Assembly (NCBI RefSeq): GCF_003388735.1
Contig: NZ_QUBQ01000001.1
Span: forward strand, 1,302,001-1,366,000
Direction of reading: 5' to 3'
Source: Paenibacillus paeoniae
Lineage (GTDB): Bacteria > Bacillota > Bacilli > Paenibacillales > Paenibacillaceae
DNA: 64,000 nt
Shown here: piece after piece, positions 43,973 through 53,471 of the stretch
How positions within the stretch are numbered: the stretch's first letter is position 1
Layout of the letters: each line of letters begins with the position of its first letter
Program-made: the position numbers and the translations under genes
The notes under the pieces: generated by a model
Told to the model about the DNA's origin: nothing
Databases searched by the model: none
What the model saw: the letters and a program-made list of their open reading frames with translations, nothing else

Positions 43973-45739
43973 ATGGCAAATGATCCGTTAATCGAACAAT
44001 TAAAGCCGGTACGTCGCCGATTAACGCTGTTCAGATTGTCGCGTATGACACTGTTGGGGTTGTTGGCAGGAAGTCTGGCTGGCGTTTTTGTGCTCGGCGT
44101 CGCAAGGTTATGGCTGCTGCTCTATGCCTCCTTGTTCTTCTTCTTCTTCGTTATGGCCGGACTGATCACAGGTCTGCTGTTTGGCTTATGGAATAGGGCA
44201 ACGGCTAAGGAAGCCGCAATAGAAATGGATAAATCCGTGACGGAAGATGCTATTGTAACAGCGCTCGAAGGTCTGGAAGCTTACGGAGCCAACAAGCAAG
44301 AGCCAGCTATTGTAAAGCTCCAACGGGAAGATGCGACGGAGGCAGCTAATCGCTATGTCTCCGAATTGAATAAGCGATTGCCATGGCCTTCATGGCGTTC
44401 GGCACGTGTCATGCTATTCGGGCTGTGCGCGGTTTGGACGGGAATTGCCATTATGCTTATTCTTCCTAATCCCCTTCAAGAGCGGGCAGTGGCGCAAGCG
44501 GAAATGAAGATGTCTGTCGATGAGCTGGAACTGGAAGCCAAGTTGATAGAGGAAGAATTGGAGAGGCTTTCACTACCGCAGGATGTCAAGGAAGCATTGA
44601 CCAAACCGCTTGACAAGCTGCGAGAGGAGCTGGTGTCTGGCGGATTGAAACCTGTTGAGGTGCTGGAGAAGCTGGATCAAGCGATGCGAGAGATTGAGCG
44701 TGTGGCTAATGCAGCCAAGGAAGCCTTGCAGAGATTGAACACTGCCGCCGAAGCCATGAACAGACAGCCGCTATTGCGTCCGTTAGGCGCAGCGCTGCAG
44801 GATCGCGATTCGGCGGCAATGGAGCAAGCTGTCGATCATATTCGCTCCAGCTTGAGTCGGCTGACGCCTGCGGAGCGCAAGGAACTGGCGGAGACGCTAG
44901 AGGGGCTGGCGTCGCAGATGCAGGAGCAGGGCGATGGCGCCGATAAGCTGGCGGCAGCGTTCGGAGAGGCGGCGCGGCAAGTGCGAGACAACAGCGAAGC
45001 TGATCAGAATAGCGGCGAAGATGCGCTATCCCAGCTAAGGAATCAGCTTGCAAGCGAGCTATCGCAGGGGGAACTGGAGCAACTGGCTCGCTCCATGTCG
45101 GAGCAGCTTGACCGCAGCGGTCAGGCTATTGCGGAGGGCATGCGCAGTCAAGGTTTAGGGGGTTCTATTCCGCCGTCATGGAGAGGGAATTCCCAGGATG
45201 GTTCCAGAACCCCCGGAGGAGGAACGTCCGGCGAGCAGCCGACCTCAGGGAGCAATGGTACATCGAACCCCGGCTCTAATGGCGGTCAGGGGAGTGGAAG
45301 CAGACCAGACAGCGGCCAAGGAGCAGAGTCTGGTGCCGGCCAAGGAAACGGAGGCGGTATAGGTTCTGCCGGCAGCCAAGAGAGTGGAGGTGGCGTAGGC
45401 TCTGGCAGTGGTCAAGGGAATGAAAGCGGCACAGGTTCTGGCAACGGCCAAGGAAGCGGCAACGGAGCTGGATTAGGCGCAGGCAGCCGGACGTTAGTGA
45501 CGACACCCCGTACGATGGCTGGTTCAGGCGATGTCTATCAGGATGGCGGACCCTCCTCCGGCGGGCAAATCGAGCAAGGCGGTCAGTCCCCCATAATGGA
45601 TGGGGTGACCCGCCCTTATGAAGAGGTATATAGCGAATATGCTGCAGAAGCCAGGCAGTCGCTTGGCAGATCTTCCCTTCCTGCTAGCATGCAGGATAAG
45701 GTAAAGCAGTATTTTGACGAGATCCAGCCCAATCGATAA
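43973..45739 (+). CDS. membrane protein with coiled coil and Gly/Ser-rich domain
   Basis: 588 residues, strong AAAGGAGG. Three hydrophobic segments (about 25-45, 48-70, 143-163), then a long charged coiled coil (about 170-400: EAKLIEEELERL, LDKLREEL, ASQMQEQGDG), then a 120-residue low-complexity tract of GSGNGQGSG-type repeats (about 400-520) and a C-terminal tail with YSEYAAEARQSLG. The plan recalls DUF4175-like proteins found beside MoxR/VWA genes in other bacteria. The exact family is not certain. Confidence 0.75.
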   Translation: MANDPLIEQLKPVRRRLTLFRLSRMTLLGLLAGSLAGVFVLGVARLWLLLYASLFFFFFVMAGLITGLLFGLWNRATAKEAAIEMDKSVTEDAIVTALEGLEAYGANKQEPAIVKLQREDATEAANRYVSELNKRLPWPSWRSARVMLFGLCAVWTGIAIMLILPNPLQERAVAQAEMKMSVDELELEAKLIEEELERLSLPQDVKEALTKPLDKLREELVSGGLKPVEVLEKLDQAMREIERVANAAKEALQRLNTAAEAMNRQPLLRPLGAALQDRDSAAMEQAVDHIRSSLSRLTPAERKELAETLEGLASQMQEQGDGADKLAAAFGEAARQVRDNSEADQNSGEDALSQLRNQLASELSQGELEQLARSMSEQLDRSGQAIAEGMRSQGLGGSIPPSWRGNSQDGSRTPGGGTSGEQPTSGSNGTSNPGSNGGQGSGSRPDSGQGAESGAGQGNGGGIGSAGSQESGGGVGSGSGQGNESGTGSGNGQGSGNGAGLGAGSRTLVTTPRTMAGSGDVYQDGGPSSGGQIEQGGQSPIMDGVTRPYEEVYSEYAAEARQSLGRSSLPASMQDKVKQYFDEIQPNR

Positions 45740-45815
45740 ATGCCAATAAGGAAAAAGATAGGTAGCCATCAGCTATTACGCGTGAAAGGCTGATAGAGAA
45801 GCGGAGGGACTGCGC

Positions 45816-46805
45816 ATGATTGAATCGAAGGAAGGGCTTCAGGCTGCTGTAAAGAAAATAGCGACGCTTAAACAGGAAATAGCAATGGTCATTGTTGGCC
45901 AAGAGACGGTGGTCGAGCAATTGCTATGGAGCTTGCTTGCAGGCGGTCACGCGTTGCTGGAAGGGATACCTGGTCTAGGCAAAACGATGCTTGTGCGGAC
46001 GATAGCAGACACAGTGTCGCTATCGTTCTCCCGTATTCAGTTCACGCCGGATCTGATGCCATCCGACATTACGGGTACCACGCTAATCGATTTTGGAACA
46101 CAGGGTTCGGCGGCTCAGCGGTTCCAGCCGGGTCCCGTATTCGGTAACTTAGTACTGGCGGATGAAATCAACAGAGCCACGCCAAAGACGCAGAGCGCAT
46201 TGCTGGAGGCGATGCAAGAGGGGACGGTAACCGCAGGGGGGACGACCCATGTATTGCCGAAGCCGTTTTTTGTGCTGGCTACGCAAAATCCGATCGAGCA
46301 GGAGGGAACCTATCCGCTTCCCGAGGCTCAGCTTGACCGTTTCCTGCTTAAGATCGGGGTTGAATATCCGACTCGGGAAGAGCTGAAGCAGATCGTAATG
46401 CGCACAACTGCTATGGAGGCTCCGAGGGCCCGTTCTGTTATGACGGGCGAGGAATTGACTGAACTGCAGCAGGATGCCAAAAGCTTGCTTGTTGCGGAGG
46501 ATATACTGGATTTGGCGGTGCAGCTTGTCATGATGACGCATCCTGCAGAGGACGACGCTCCCGAGGAAGTGAAGCGTTATGCCAAGTTTGGAGCGGGACC
46601 TAGGGCACTTCAGGCGTTGATCTCAATTGGCAAGGTTCGTGCATTAAGCCATGGTAGGATGCATGTCTCGTGGCAGGATCTGCGTACAGCCGCACTCCCG
46701 GTGCTGCGTCATCGAATCGTATTGACCTATGAAGCGCAAGCGCTCGGGGTAACGACAGATAGACTCGCAGCATCTATTGTGGAGTCGATAGAGGCGAATC
46801 GTTGA
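45816..46805 (+). CDS. MoxR-family AAA+ ATPase
   Basis: 329 residues. Walker A GIPGLGKT, Walker B VLADEINRATPKTQSALLEAM, sensor ATQNPIEQEGTYPLPEAQLDRF. MoxR ATPases act as chaperones that load metals or assemble complexes with partner VWA proteins; DUF58 and VWA genes follow directly. GCGGAGGG precedes the ATG. Confidence 0.95.
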   Translation: MIESKEGLQAAVKKIATLKQEIAMVIVGQETVVEQLLWSLLAGGHALLEGIPGLGKTMLVRTIADTVSLSFSRIQFTPDLMPSDITGTTLIDFGTQGSAAQRFQPGPVFGNLVLADEINRATPKTQSALLEAMQEGTVTAGGTTHVLPKPFFVLATQNPIEQEGTYPLPEAQLDRFLLKIGVEYPTREELKQIVMRTTAMEAPRARSVMTGEELTELQQDAKSLLVAEDILDLAVQLVMMTHPAEDDAPEEVKRYAKFGAGPRALQALISIGKVRALSHGRMHVSWQDLRTAALPVLRHRIVLTYEAQALGVTTDRLAASIVESIEANR

Positions 46806-46858
46806 GCCGGGAGGAGGGAGCCGGTCTCCATGCCAACTCCGTCAAGGGAATAAGCTCT

Positions 46859-47845
46859 ATGACTGCTGAGGAAGCGTTCAGACTCCTGTTTCCCGATTCC
46901 GGTATTTTGGCAGAGGTTGAGTGGCTTCGCCTGGCAGGCGGTCATCGACTGCGAGGGACGATGGCGGGCAAGCGTCGGTCATCGATGCTTGGCGGCTCGC
47001 AGGAGTTCGCAGACTACCGTCCGTATGCGCCGGGCGACGATATCAGGCGGCTGGATTGGAATGTATACGGGCGTACGGGACGAGCTTATATTCGTCAATA
47101 TTGGGATGAACAAGAGCTTCATGCAACGATGTATGTGGACGGATCGTTATCGATGACATTTTCGGGCGGCGCCGCATCTACAAAGCTGCAGGTTGCTTTG
47201 AGGCTGGCTTCGCTCATTTCCTATGCGGCATTAGCAGGAGAAGACAGAGTTGAAGTCCGTTTATTTGATCAGACGGGGATGGCAGACAGCCTGCCTCCTT
47301 TACATGGCAGACCTTCTTTTATGAAGCTGTACCGCTTCATGGCGGAGTATTATAGCGGAGGAGTTCATTCGAGAAGAGAAAGTCGAGAGAATGGGAATGC
47401 AAGCCATTCTGCTACACGAACGACACAATCGGCCGTCTCAGATTTGTCTATGCCATTCCGGGAGCCGGGCGCACTGCCAAGACGTCCGGGTGTCTCTTGG
47501 CTGTTCACGGATGCGATGTTCGAGAAGGGGATTGAAGAGACGCTATTGACGCTTGCGGCTGCCGGTCAGCGCGTTGTATGGGTTCAGCTCCTGTCCCCGG
47601 AGGAAGTTCATCCGTCTTGGGTAGGCGAGCTTAACCTGATCGATAGCGAGCTTGCTACGGGCAAGGAGGTAGCAGTATCGGAGAGACTGCTTAAGCAATA
47701 TCGGAATGAGGTAGCGGCTTACAAGGACAAGCTGCGCAACCTGTGTTCCGAACGTGGAGCAGCTTATTCATTCGTAGATACGAGTATGCCAATGCAGCAA
47801 ATCATTCGAGAATTAGTAGCTCAGCAAGGCGTGCTTGTTCGCTAG
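46859..47845 (+). CDS. DUF58 domain protein
   Basis: 328 residues from the ATG at 46859, with AAGGGA 9 bases upstream; a TTG at 46802 overlapping moxR is the alternative. DUF58 hallmark GSQEFADYRPYAPGDDIRRLDWNVYGRTGRAYIRQY, here split by reading as GSQEFADYRPY and GDDIRRLDWN, and an inserted VWA-like MIDAS (DGSLSM). Usual partner of MoxR. The region around residues 180-210 is hydrophilic and poorly conserved. Confidence 0.92.
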   Translation: MTAEEAFRLLFPDSGILAEVEWLRLAGGHRLRGTMAGKRRSSMLGGSQEFADYRPYAPGDDIRRLDWNVYGRTGRAYIRQYWDEQELHATMYVDGSLSMTFSGGAASTKLQVALRLASLISYAALAGEDRVEVRLFDQTGMADSLPPLHGRPSFMKLYRFMAEYYSGGVHSRRESRENGNASHSATRTTQSAVSDLSMPFREPGALPRRPGVSWLFTDAMFEKGIEETLLTLAAAGQRVVWVQLLSPEEVHPSWVGELNLIDSELATGKEVAVSERLLKQYRNEVAAYKDKLRNLCSERGAAYSFVDTSMPMQQIIRELVAQQGVLVR

Positions 47846-47915
47846 CGAAGACATGGCAGGGCAGAGATGCGTTGATTGCATGAGGAGCATGAGTAAGTGA
47901 GAGAGGGGGAGAGAA

Positions 47916-49880
47916 ATGCAATTTCTGTCCGCCGCATCGGCCTGGTTTTTCACGTCGCTGCTGGTTATTGCGCTTATGTATATTTTGAGAAAGACGTATC
48001 GGGATACCGAGGTGGCCAGTCATCTATTATGGCGTCGTCTGCTGCAAGAGCAAGAAGCGAACCGTCCTTGGCAGCGACTGCGCAGCAGATGGCTTCTCCT
48101 GCTTCAATTGCTTGCGGCATCGCTCCTGGTGCTCGCATTGATGGAGCCCGTTATACTGCGGCCTTCTAGTCCTTCTGAACGGGCTGTTATCATCATCGAT
48201 CGCTCGGCCAGTATGACGGCTGTTGCCGAGATTGAAGCTGCGAGCCAACTGACAACGAAATTCGAGCTAGCCGTAGACGAAGCAAAAAACTGGATTGACC
48301 GTCAGCCGGATAATCGGCTGATCACAGTTATTGCTACCGGTGCGGTTCCTGTTGAGATCGTATCATCTGAACGTAATAGACAGGTCTTGCGTGACGCGCT
48401 CGATGAATTGACCCCTTACTTTGGACTAACTGACCATGTCGCTGCCCTATCGTTGGCCGACTCCTTGCATCAGGGCAAGGATGGCGGCGCAACAGTTGTC
48501 TTCACTGATGGACAGTGGAGGGATGCGGAGGAAGCGAATGGCTTGCAGCTCTATCATCCTCTCCAAATTGTAACCGTTGGTTCGAATCTTCCGAATTGGA
48601 ATGGTTCTATTCTGCACTTTGGCATACGTCCGGATATCAATGAGCCGGGTAGCTATCATGCGGCTGTAACGATCCGCAATGACGGAGAACTTGAACGGGA
48701 GTTTACTATTGAGATTTATTCCGGTTATGCCGATCGTCCTTTGGAGCGGGCTGCCGTGCGCAGTATTGACATTGCACCGGGAGAATGGGGAAGCATCGAA
48801 CTATCCGGATTGCCTCCAGCTGCGTATTACAAAGCCCAGTTGCTCCCCGCGATTGACCGCATTCCAATGGACAACGTAGCTTACGGCTTCCCCGTCGTTC
48901 AAGGAGGCAGTCATGCCTTGGTTGTCTCGACTGAAGGCAATCTGTTCTTGGAGAAGGCGTTGCTCTTATCTGGCGTCATCCCTGTTAAGATCAATGTCGA
49001 CTCGACTCCTCCAAGCGGAGAGCTGGCTGAAGGGATCGATTGGATCGTGATCGACGGCGCTTACGAACGGCTAAAGGACGACGAGAGATGGTCGAAACTG
49101 CTGGCTGACAAGCCGTTATGGCTTATTGATCATCCGGATGAGAAGGACAAGAGGTCGGCTGTGCCGAACAATGCTATTGTTCAAACGCAAGAGCATCCGC
49201 TTCTGTCATTTATTACGTTTTCAGATACTCATATCGGTCGGATGAACCGGTTGAGCCCAGAGGATGGGGATTGGGGAGACACCGTTCTTACCTATGGCGA
49301 TGTGCCGGCCATTCTTGCAGGACAAATGGAAGGCAAGCCGCGGCTGAGATACACCTTCAAGCTTCAAGACACGGATCTTCCGCTCAGGCCGGAATTTCCC
49401 GTTCTAGTCTTTCAATCATCGCAATGGATGAACGGAGGCATGCAAGGTGATCTGGGAAGCGTGTCGGCAGGAGAGATGCTCTCTCTATCCCTGCATGCGG
49501 AGATCGATCGAGCGGAATGGGAAGGGGTAGAATGGTCTGATGTGAGGAAGGAACGGAAGGGACAACTGCTTCCTGTAGACATCGGCAGCATGATAGAAGC
49601 ACCCGGTATACCGGGGTTGTATCGATTGCTGGAATGGAGCGAGCAAGGAGACCTTCTCGCAAGCCGCTATCTCTCCGTATCTGCGCACCCGGATGAGCTG
49701 CAGCCTGCGCCAGAGCTCCAATTGAGCAGCTTGTCGCTGGGTGAAGTGCAGAAGGGGGAATCAGGAATAGATCATGATTCCCCCTTGGTTCCACAGTCAC
49801 TGCTGCCTTGGGCTATCGTTCTTATTCTCATGTTGCTATTGACGGAATGGGAGGTGTATCGTCGTGGGCATTCAAGCTGA
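47916..49880 (+). CDS. BatA/VWA-domain membrane protein
   Basis: 654 residues. BatA-type N-terminus (FLSAASAWFF, then LLWRRLLQEQEA and a second helix at about 60-85), VWA domain with MIDAS DRSAS beginning at Asp95 and VVFTDGQWRD, a long beta-rich extracytoplasmic part, and a C-terminal helix (LLPWAIVLILMLLLTEW). Metal-dependent adhesion domains in such proteins hold protein partners. Overlaps the next gene by 17 bases. Confidence 0.88.
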   Translation: MQFLSAASAWFFTSLLVIALMYILRKTYRDTEVASHLLWRRLLQEQEANRPWQRLRSRWLLLLQLLAASLLVLALMEPVILRPSSPSERAVIIIDRSASMTAVAEIEAASQLTTKFELAVDEAKNWIDRQPDNRLITVIATGAVPVEIVSSERNRQVLRDALDELTPYFGLTDHVAALSLADSLHQGKDGGATVVFTDGQWRDAEEANGLQLYHPLQIVTVGSNLPNWNGSILHFGIRPDINEPGSYHAAVTIRNDGELEREFTIEIYSGYADRPLERAAVRSIDIAPGEWGSIELSGLPPAAYYKAQLLPAIDRIPMDNVAYGFPVVQGGSHALVVSTEGNLFLEKALLLSGVIPVKINVDSTPPSGELAEGIDWIVIDGAYERLKDDERWSKLLADKPLWLIDHPDEKDKRSAVPNNAIVQTQEHPLLSFITFSDTHIGRMNRLSPEDGDWGDTVLTYGDVPAILAGQMEGKPRLRYTFKLQDTDLPLRPEFPVLVFQSSQWMNGGMQGDLGSVSAGEMLSLSLHAEIDRAEWEGVEWSDVRKERKGQLLPVDIGSMIEAPGIPGLYRLLEWSEQGDLLASRYLSVSAHPDELQPAPELQLSSLSLGEVQKGESGIDHDSPLVPQSLLPWAIVLILMLLLTEWEVYRRGHSS

Positions 49881-52845
49881 ATTCCCTTGGGTCATTATCC
49901 TCCTGGCGCCTTGGTTAGCCTATATCATATGGATGTACCGGCATACACCGCGCCTTGGGGGAGTCCGCAAACATGCGGCAATCGCGGTCCGCTCGCTTAT
50001 CATGCTATTGCTGATTGTGTTGCTGGCAGGCATTCAGCCCTATCGCTCTCTGGAACAGCGCCATATCGTCTTTGTGGGGGATCGCTCCGCCAGCATGAAT
50101 AATGAGTCGCAGATCGGCTCTTGGATTTCGGAAGCGTGGAGCAGCAAGTCGGATCGGGATACAGGCGCCATTGTTTCAATCGGCTTGCATGCCGTTACGG
50201 ATCGATCAAGGTCCTCAGAGCCACTGCCAAGCGAAGGGGCGTATCCTTTTCGAACAGTGCTGAATGATCGTTACACCGATTTATCAAGGGGTCTGCAAAT
50301 GGGCGCGTCCTTACTTGGCAAGGATGGCGGTCGCATCATTCTTTTGTCCGATGGCGCGCAAAATGTTGGAGATCTGCTTCGCCAATCCAGACTATTGCAT
50401 GAGGCAGGCATTACGGTAGACACGGTTCATATCGCTACGGAATCTAAGCGGGACGCGGCTATTGATGAATTGATCGTTCCGCGCGCGATCAAGCAAGGCG
50501 AATCATTCAGCTTTCAACTTACTGTACAGAGCACCTTCGACGGAAATGCAGAGATCAGGCTGTACGAGGATGACCAGGAGCTCTCGGCATCCGCCATTCA
50601 ATTGGAGAGAGGAGAGAATCGCTTTTCGATGCAAGGCGTGGCGCTTAAGCCTGGATTTCATCGCTATCGGGCGGAAATTCATGCTGCCGGCGATGAGCAG
50701 TCCCTTAATAATACGGCCTACGCATTCAGTCGTGTAAGCGGCCCTCCGACGGTTCTGATTGTTGAAGGCCAGCAAGGCTCGTCAGGCAATATTGAAGAAG
50801 CGTTGGCGGCTTCCATGATTGGCTATGAAACGATCAGTCCGGAGCAATTGTCGCTTGAACTAGCGCAATATGCGATGTATGACAGCATCCTCTTGCATAA
50901 CGTGCCTGCGACTCGTATTGCTAAGAAACCGATGGAGTGGCTTGGACGTGCTGTCGGCGACTATGGCGTAGGGTTAGTCATGCTTGGCGGGGAAGACAGC
51001 TTTGGACTTGGCGGTTATTTTCATACGCCGATCGAACGGGCATCGCCCGTCTATATGGATTTGCAAGGTAGGAAACAGATCCCATCGCTAGGGCTTATAC
51101 TCGTCATCGATCGCTCGGGAAGCATGTCGGACGGCAAGATGGAGCTTGCGAAGGAAGCGGCTATTCGAACTGTGGAGCTGCTTCGCGATATCGATCAGGT
51201 CGGCGTCATCGCCTTCGATTCGGCTCCTGTCTGGATTGTTGAGCCTACAGCACTGACTGACCGGGATGAGGTGATCACGAAAATTCAGGGCATACAGGCC
51301 GATGGCGGCACGGAAATCTATTCCGCGCTTGCCAAAGGGTATGAAGGTCTCTTGCAGGTGGATGCTCAGCGTAAGCATATGATTTTGCTCACAGACGGGC
51401 AATCAGCCGGCAACGAAAACTATGAATCGGTAATCGACGGCATGAATGGAAACGAAATGACCTTATCGACAGTGGCAATAGGCGACGGAGCCGATCAGAC
51501 TCTACTGGAATGGTTGGCGGCAAAAGGGAAAGGGCGCTATTATTTCACGAAGGATCAGAGTACCATCCCCGCTATCTTTAGCCGTGAGACGGTGTTAATG
51601 TCCCGGACTTACATTGTGGAAGGCGAAATGATCCCGACTATTGGGCAGGCAGGGGATTGGAATCGATTATGGCAGAACGGGATGCCGGAGATTCGTGCGT
51701 ATGTAGCGGCTACACCCAAGGAGCTGGCTGAAGTGGCGCTCTGGTCGCATGACGGCGACCCGATCTTGTCCCGATGGACGTATGGCGCCGGGCGTTCGGT
51801 AGCCTGGACAAGCGATATGACGGGCAAGTGGGCGCCTGATTGGGTGACATGGAGTCAATTGCCGCAGGTGCTAACCGAATGGGTGAAGTGGACATTCCCG
51901 CAATTCGACAGTGCTCCGTACCGTGCAAGAACGGAAGCAAGCGACGGAAGCGTCAAGCTTATAGTCGAGTCGACGGGAGGAGCGGATACGATGCCGGTAG
52001 AAGGTCTTGGGGTCAGTCTGGAGGGAGCGAGCGGGATTCAGGAGGTGAAGCGGCTTATGCCGGTCGCACCGGGTCGATATGAGACCTCCATTCATGAGCT
52101 AGCTCCAGGGGCTTATTTGTCCTATGTAGGGGGTTTCAGTAAGAACGGAGATACGCTTGCTGTAACAAATGGGATGGCAACGGGATTTGTTGTTCCATAC
52201 GGGGCTGAATATCGAATTGGCAGCCATGGAGGAGATGAGTTGCTGGCCAACATTGCGGTGCTTACTGGCGGCCGGGTACTGGGATTGGACGAGGCTTCCG
52301 AAAGCTATAAGTTCCAGCCTGCTGTATACAAGCAGTCTTATGATTGGTCGCGTGACCTTCTTCTTATCGTGTTGGTGCTGTGGCTGGCTGATATTGCGAT
52401 CAGAAGGCTGTCTATTCCTTGGACGCGAGTGGGACATGCAGGCTATACGTTGCTGCGCAAGAAGCTGCTGCCAGGCAAAAGCGTTGCAGTGGCGATCGAC
52501 TCGAGTCCGTCTGTCTTCAGATTAAGGAAACGCGCAAGTGAGCGAAGCCGATTTTATGAACAAGATTCATCTACAGGAGGGACAATGGCCAAGATTCAAT
52601 CAGAAGAAGCTCTTTTCCGCACGGATCCACAATCTTCAGAATCTATTCATGCAGAACGTTTGTCATCAAATCAAAAGAATACTCCTCAATCTCAAAAAGA
52701 GGAGCGAATGGCGCGAGCTGAATTGGGCACTCAAGCCCAAACAGAGGCAGCTGGCGCAGCGGGTTCGGATAAGGAGCAGGTTCATTCCGACTCTAGCGAC
52801 ACGATTAATAGACTGCTGGCAGCCAAGCGTAAAACGAGGCGATAA
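49864..52845 (+). CDS. VWA and glutamine-amidotransferase-like membrane protein
   Basis: 993 residues, GTG start with GGAGGTG. Two N-terminal helices (8-24, 43-57), a first VWA with MIDAS at Asp73 (DRSASM), an extracellular region, an amidotransferase-like segment (VMLGGEDSFGLGGYFHTPIE), a second VWA with perfect MIDAS at Asp416 (DRSGSMSDG) and GGTEIYSAL, and a C-terminal helix (about 838-855) followed by a 130-residue hydrophilic cytoplasmic tail. No catalytic Cys is evident in the amidotransferase-like part. Last gene of the unit. Confidence 0.87.
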   Translation: MGIQAEFPWVIILLAPWLAYIIWMYRHTPRLGGVRKHAAIAVRSLIMLLLIVLLAGIQPYRSLEQRHIVFVGDRSASMNNESQIGSWISEAWSSKSDRDTGAIVSIGLHAVTDRSRSSEPLPSEGAYPFRTVLNDRYTDLSRGLQMGASLLGKDGGRIILLSDGAQNVGDLLRQSRLLHEAGITVDTVHIATESKRDAAIDELIVPRAIKQGESFSFQLTVQSTFDGNAEIRLYEDDQELSASAIQLERGENRFSMQGVALKPGFHRYRAEIHAAGDEQSLNNTAYAFSRVSGPPTVLIVEGQQGSSGNIEEALAASMIGYETISPEQLSLELAQYAMYDSILLHNVPATRIAKKPMEWLGRAVGDYGVGLVMLGGEDSFGLGGYFHTPIERASPVYMDLQGRKQIPSLGLILVIDRSGSMSDGKMELAKEAAIRTVELLRDIDQVGVIAFDSAPVWIVEPTALTDRDEVITKIQGIQADGGTEIYSALAKGYEGLLQVDAQRKHMILLTDGQSAGNENYESVIDGMNGNEMTLSTVAIGDGADQTLLEWLAAKGKGRYYFTKDQSTIPAIFSRETVLMSRTYIVEGEMIPTIGQAGDWNRLWQNGMPEIRAYVAATPKELAEVALWSHDGDPILSRWTYGAGRSVAWTSDMTGKWAPDWVTWSQLPQVLTEWVKWTFPQFDSAPYRARTEASDGSVKLIVESTGGADTMPVEGLGVSLEGASGIQEVKRLMPVAPGRYETSIHELAPGAYLSYVGGFSKNGDTLAVTNGMATGFVVPYGAEYRIGSHGGDELLANIAVLTGGRVLGLDEASESYKFQPAVYKQSYDWSRDLLLIVLVLWLADIAIRRLSIPWTRVGHAGYTLLRKKLLPGKSVAVAIDSSPSVFRLRKRASERSRFYEQDSSTGGTMAKIQSEEALFRTDPQSSESIHAERLSSNQKNTPQSQKEERMARAELGTQAQTEAAGAAGSDKEQVHSDSSDTINRLLAAKRKTRR

Positions 52846-52928
52846 TCAAAGGTTGGCATGGACATTCATACCTGTACACGATACAATGCTTTCGAATGGA
52901 TGATTATGAGATGAAGGGTGATGGATAG

Positions 52929-53240
52929 ATGTATCGCGAAATGACAACCTCAGAGCTGCTGGAGCAGCTTCAAGCTGGAGCAAAATTGAATTTGATCGAC
53001 GTACGCGAGCCAGAGGAGTGGGAGGAAGGCCATATTGCAGAAGCGCGGCTGATCCCATTGTCCGAATTTCAAGCGCGTGCTCATGAGGTTCATGACGTTG
53101 TAGGCGAAGTCGTATTTATTTGCCGGAGCGGAGGCAGAAGCGGACGAGTTTGCGAGCATTTGAGCCTGCAAGGCTTTGATGTTGTGAATGTGGCGGGCGG
53201 CATGCTGGCATGGACCGGCGATGTGGAGACCGGCAAATAA
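52929..53240 (+). CDS. single-domain rhodanese-like protein
   Basis: 103 residues, one rhodanese domain: LIDVREPEEWEEGHI and active-site loop CRSGGRS with the sulfur-carrying Cys. Likely sulfurtransferase of unknown partner. Separated from the VWA gene by 83 bases and ends with its own terminator. Confidence 0.92.
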   Translation: MYREMTTSELLEQLQAGAKLNLIDVREPEEWEEGHIAEARLIPLSEFQARAHEVHDVVGEVVFICRSGGRSGRVCEHLSLQGFDVVNVAGGMLAWTGDVETGK

Positions 53241-53265
53241 GAAAGACCGATTGAACGGGAGAAGG

Positions 53266-53289
53266 CGAGAGGCCAGACTCTCGTTTTTT
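53266..53289 (+). terminator. intrinsic terminator after the rhodanese gene
   Basis: CGAGAG / CTCTCG stem, 6-base loop, T6. Confidence 0.75.
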
Positions 53290-53471
53290 CGTGTTTATGC
53301 AAGACGTTTCAAGCCTAGAATAAGGATACAATCGTAAATGGTTAATAGGGTTTACATTATTCGCTTATGCAGTATATAGTAAGATTCAAATTCAAACCAG
53401 CTCAAATGGTCCCTAACACCGGTTATTGTGACCACATGCCGATAGAATAAGATATGAAGGAGGTCTTCTGT

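Noticed and set aside
44706..45506. minus-strand frames rich in Pro, Arg and Leu opposite the Gly/Ser-rich tract
   Set aside because: They are by-products of the low-complexity GSG repeat coding on the plus strand.
53290..53471. possible purine riboswitch before add
   Set aside because: The conserved aptamer core could not be found; the region has no convincing three-way junction. It seems to be plain promoter region.
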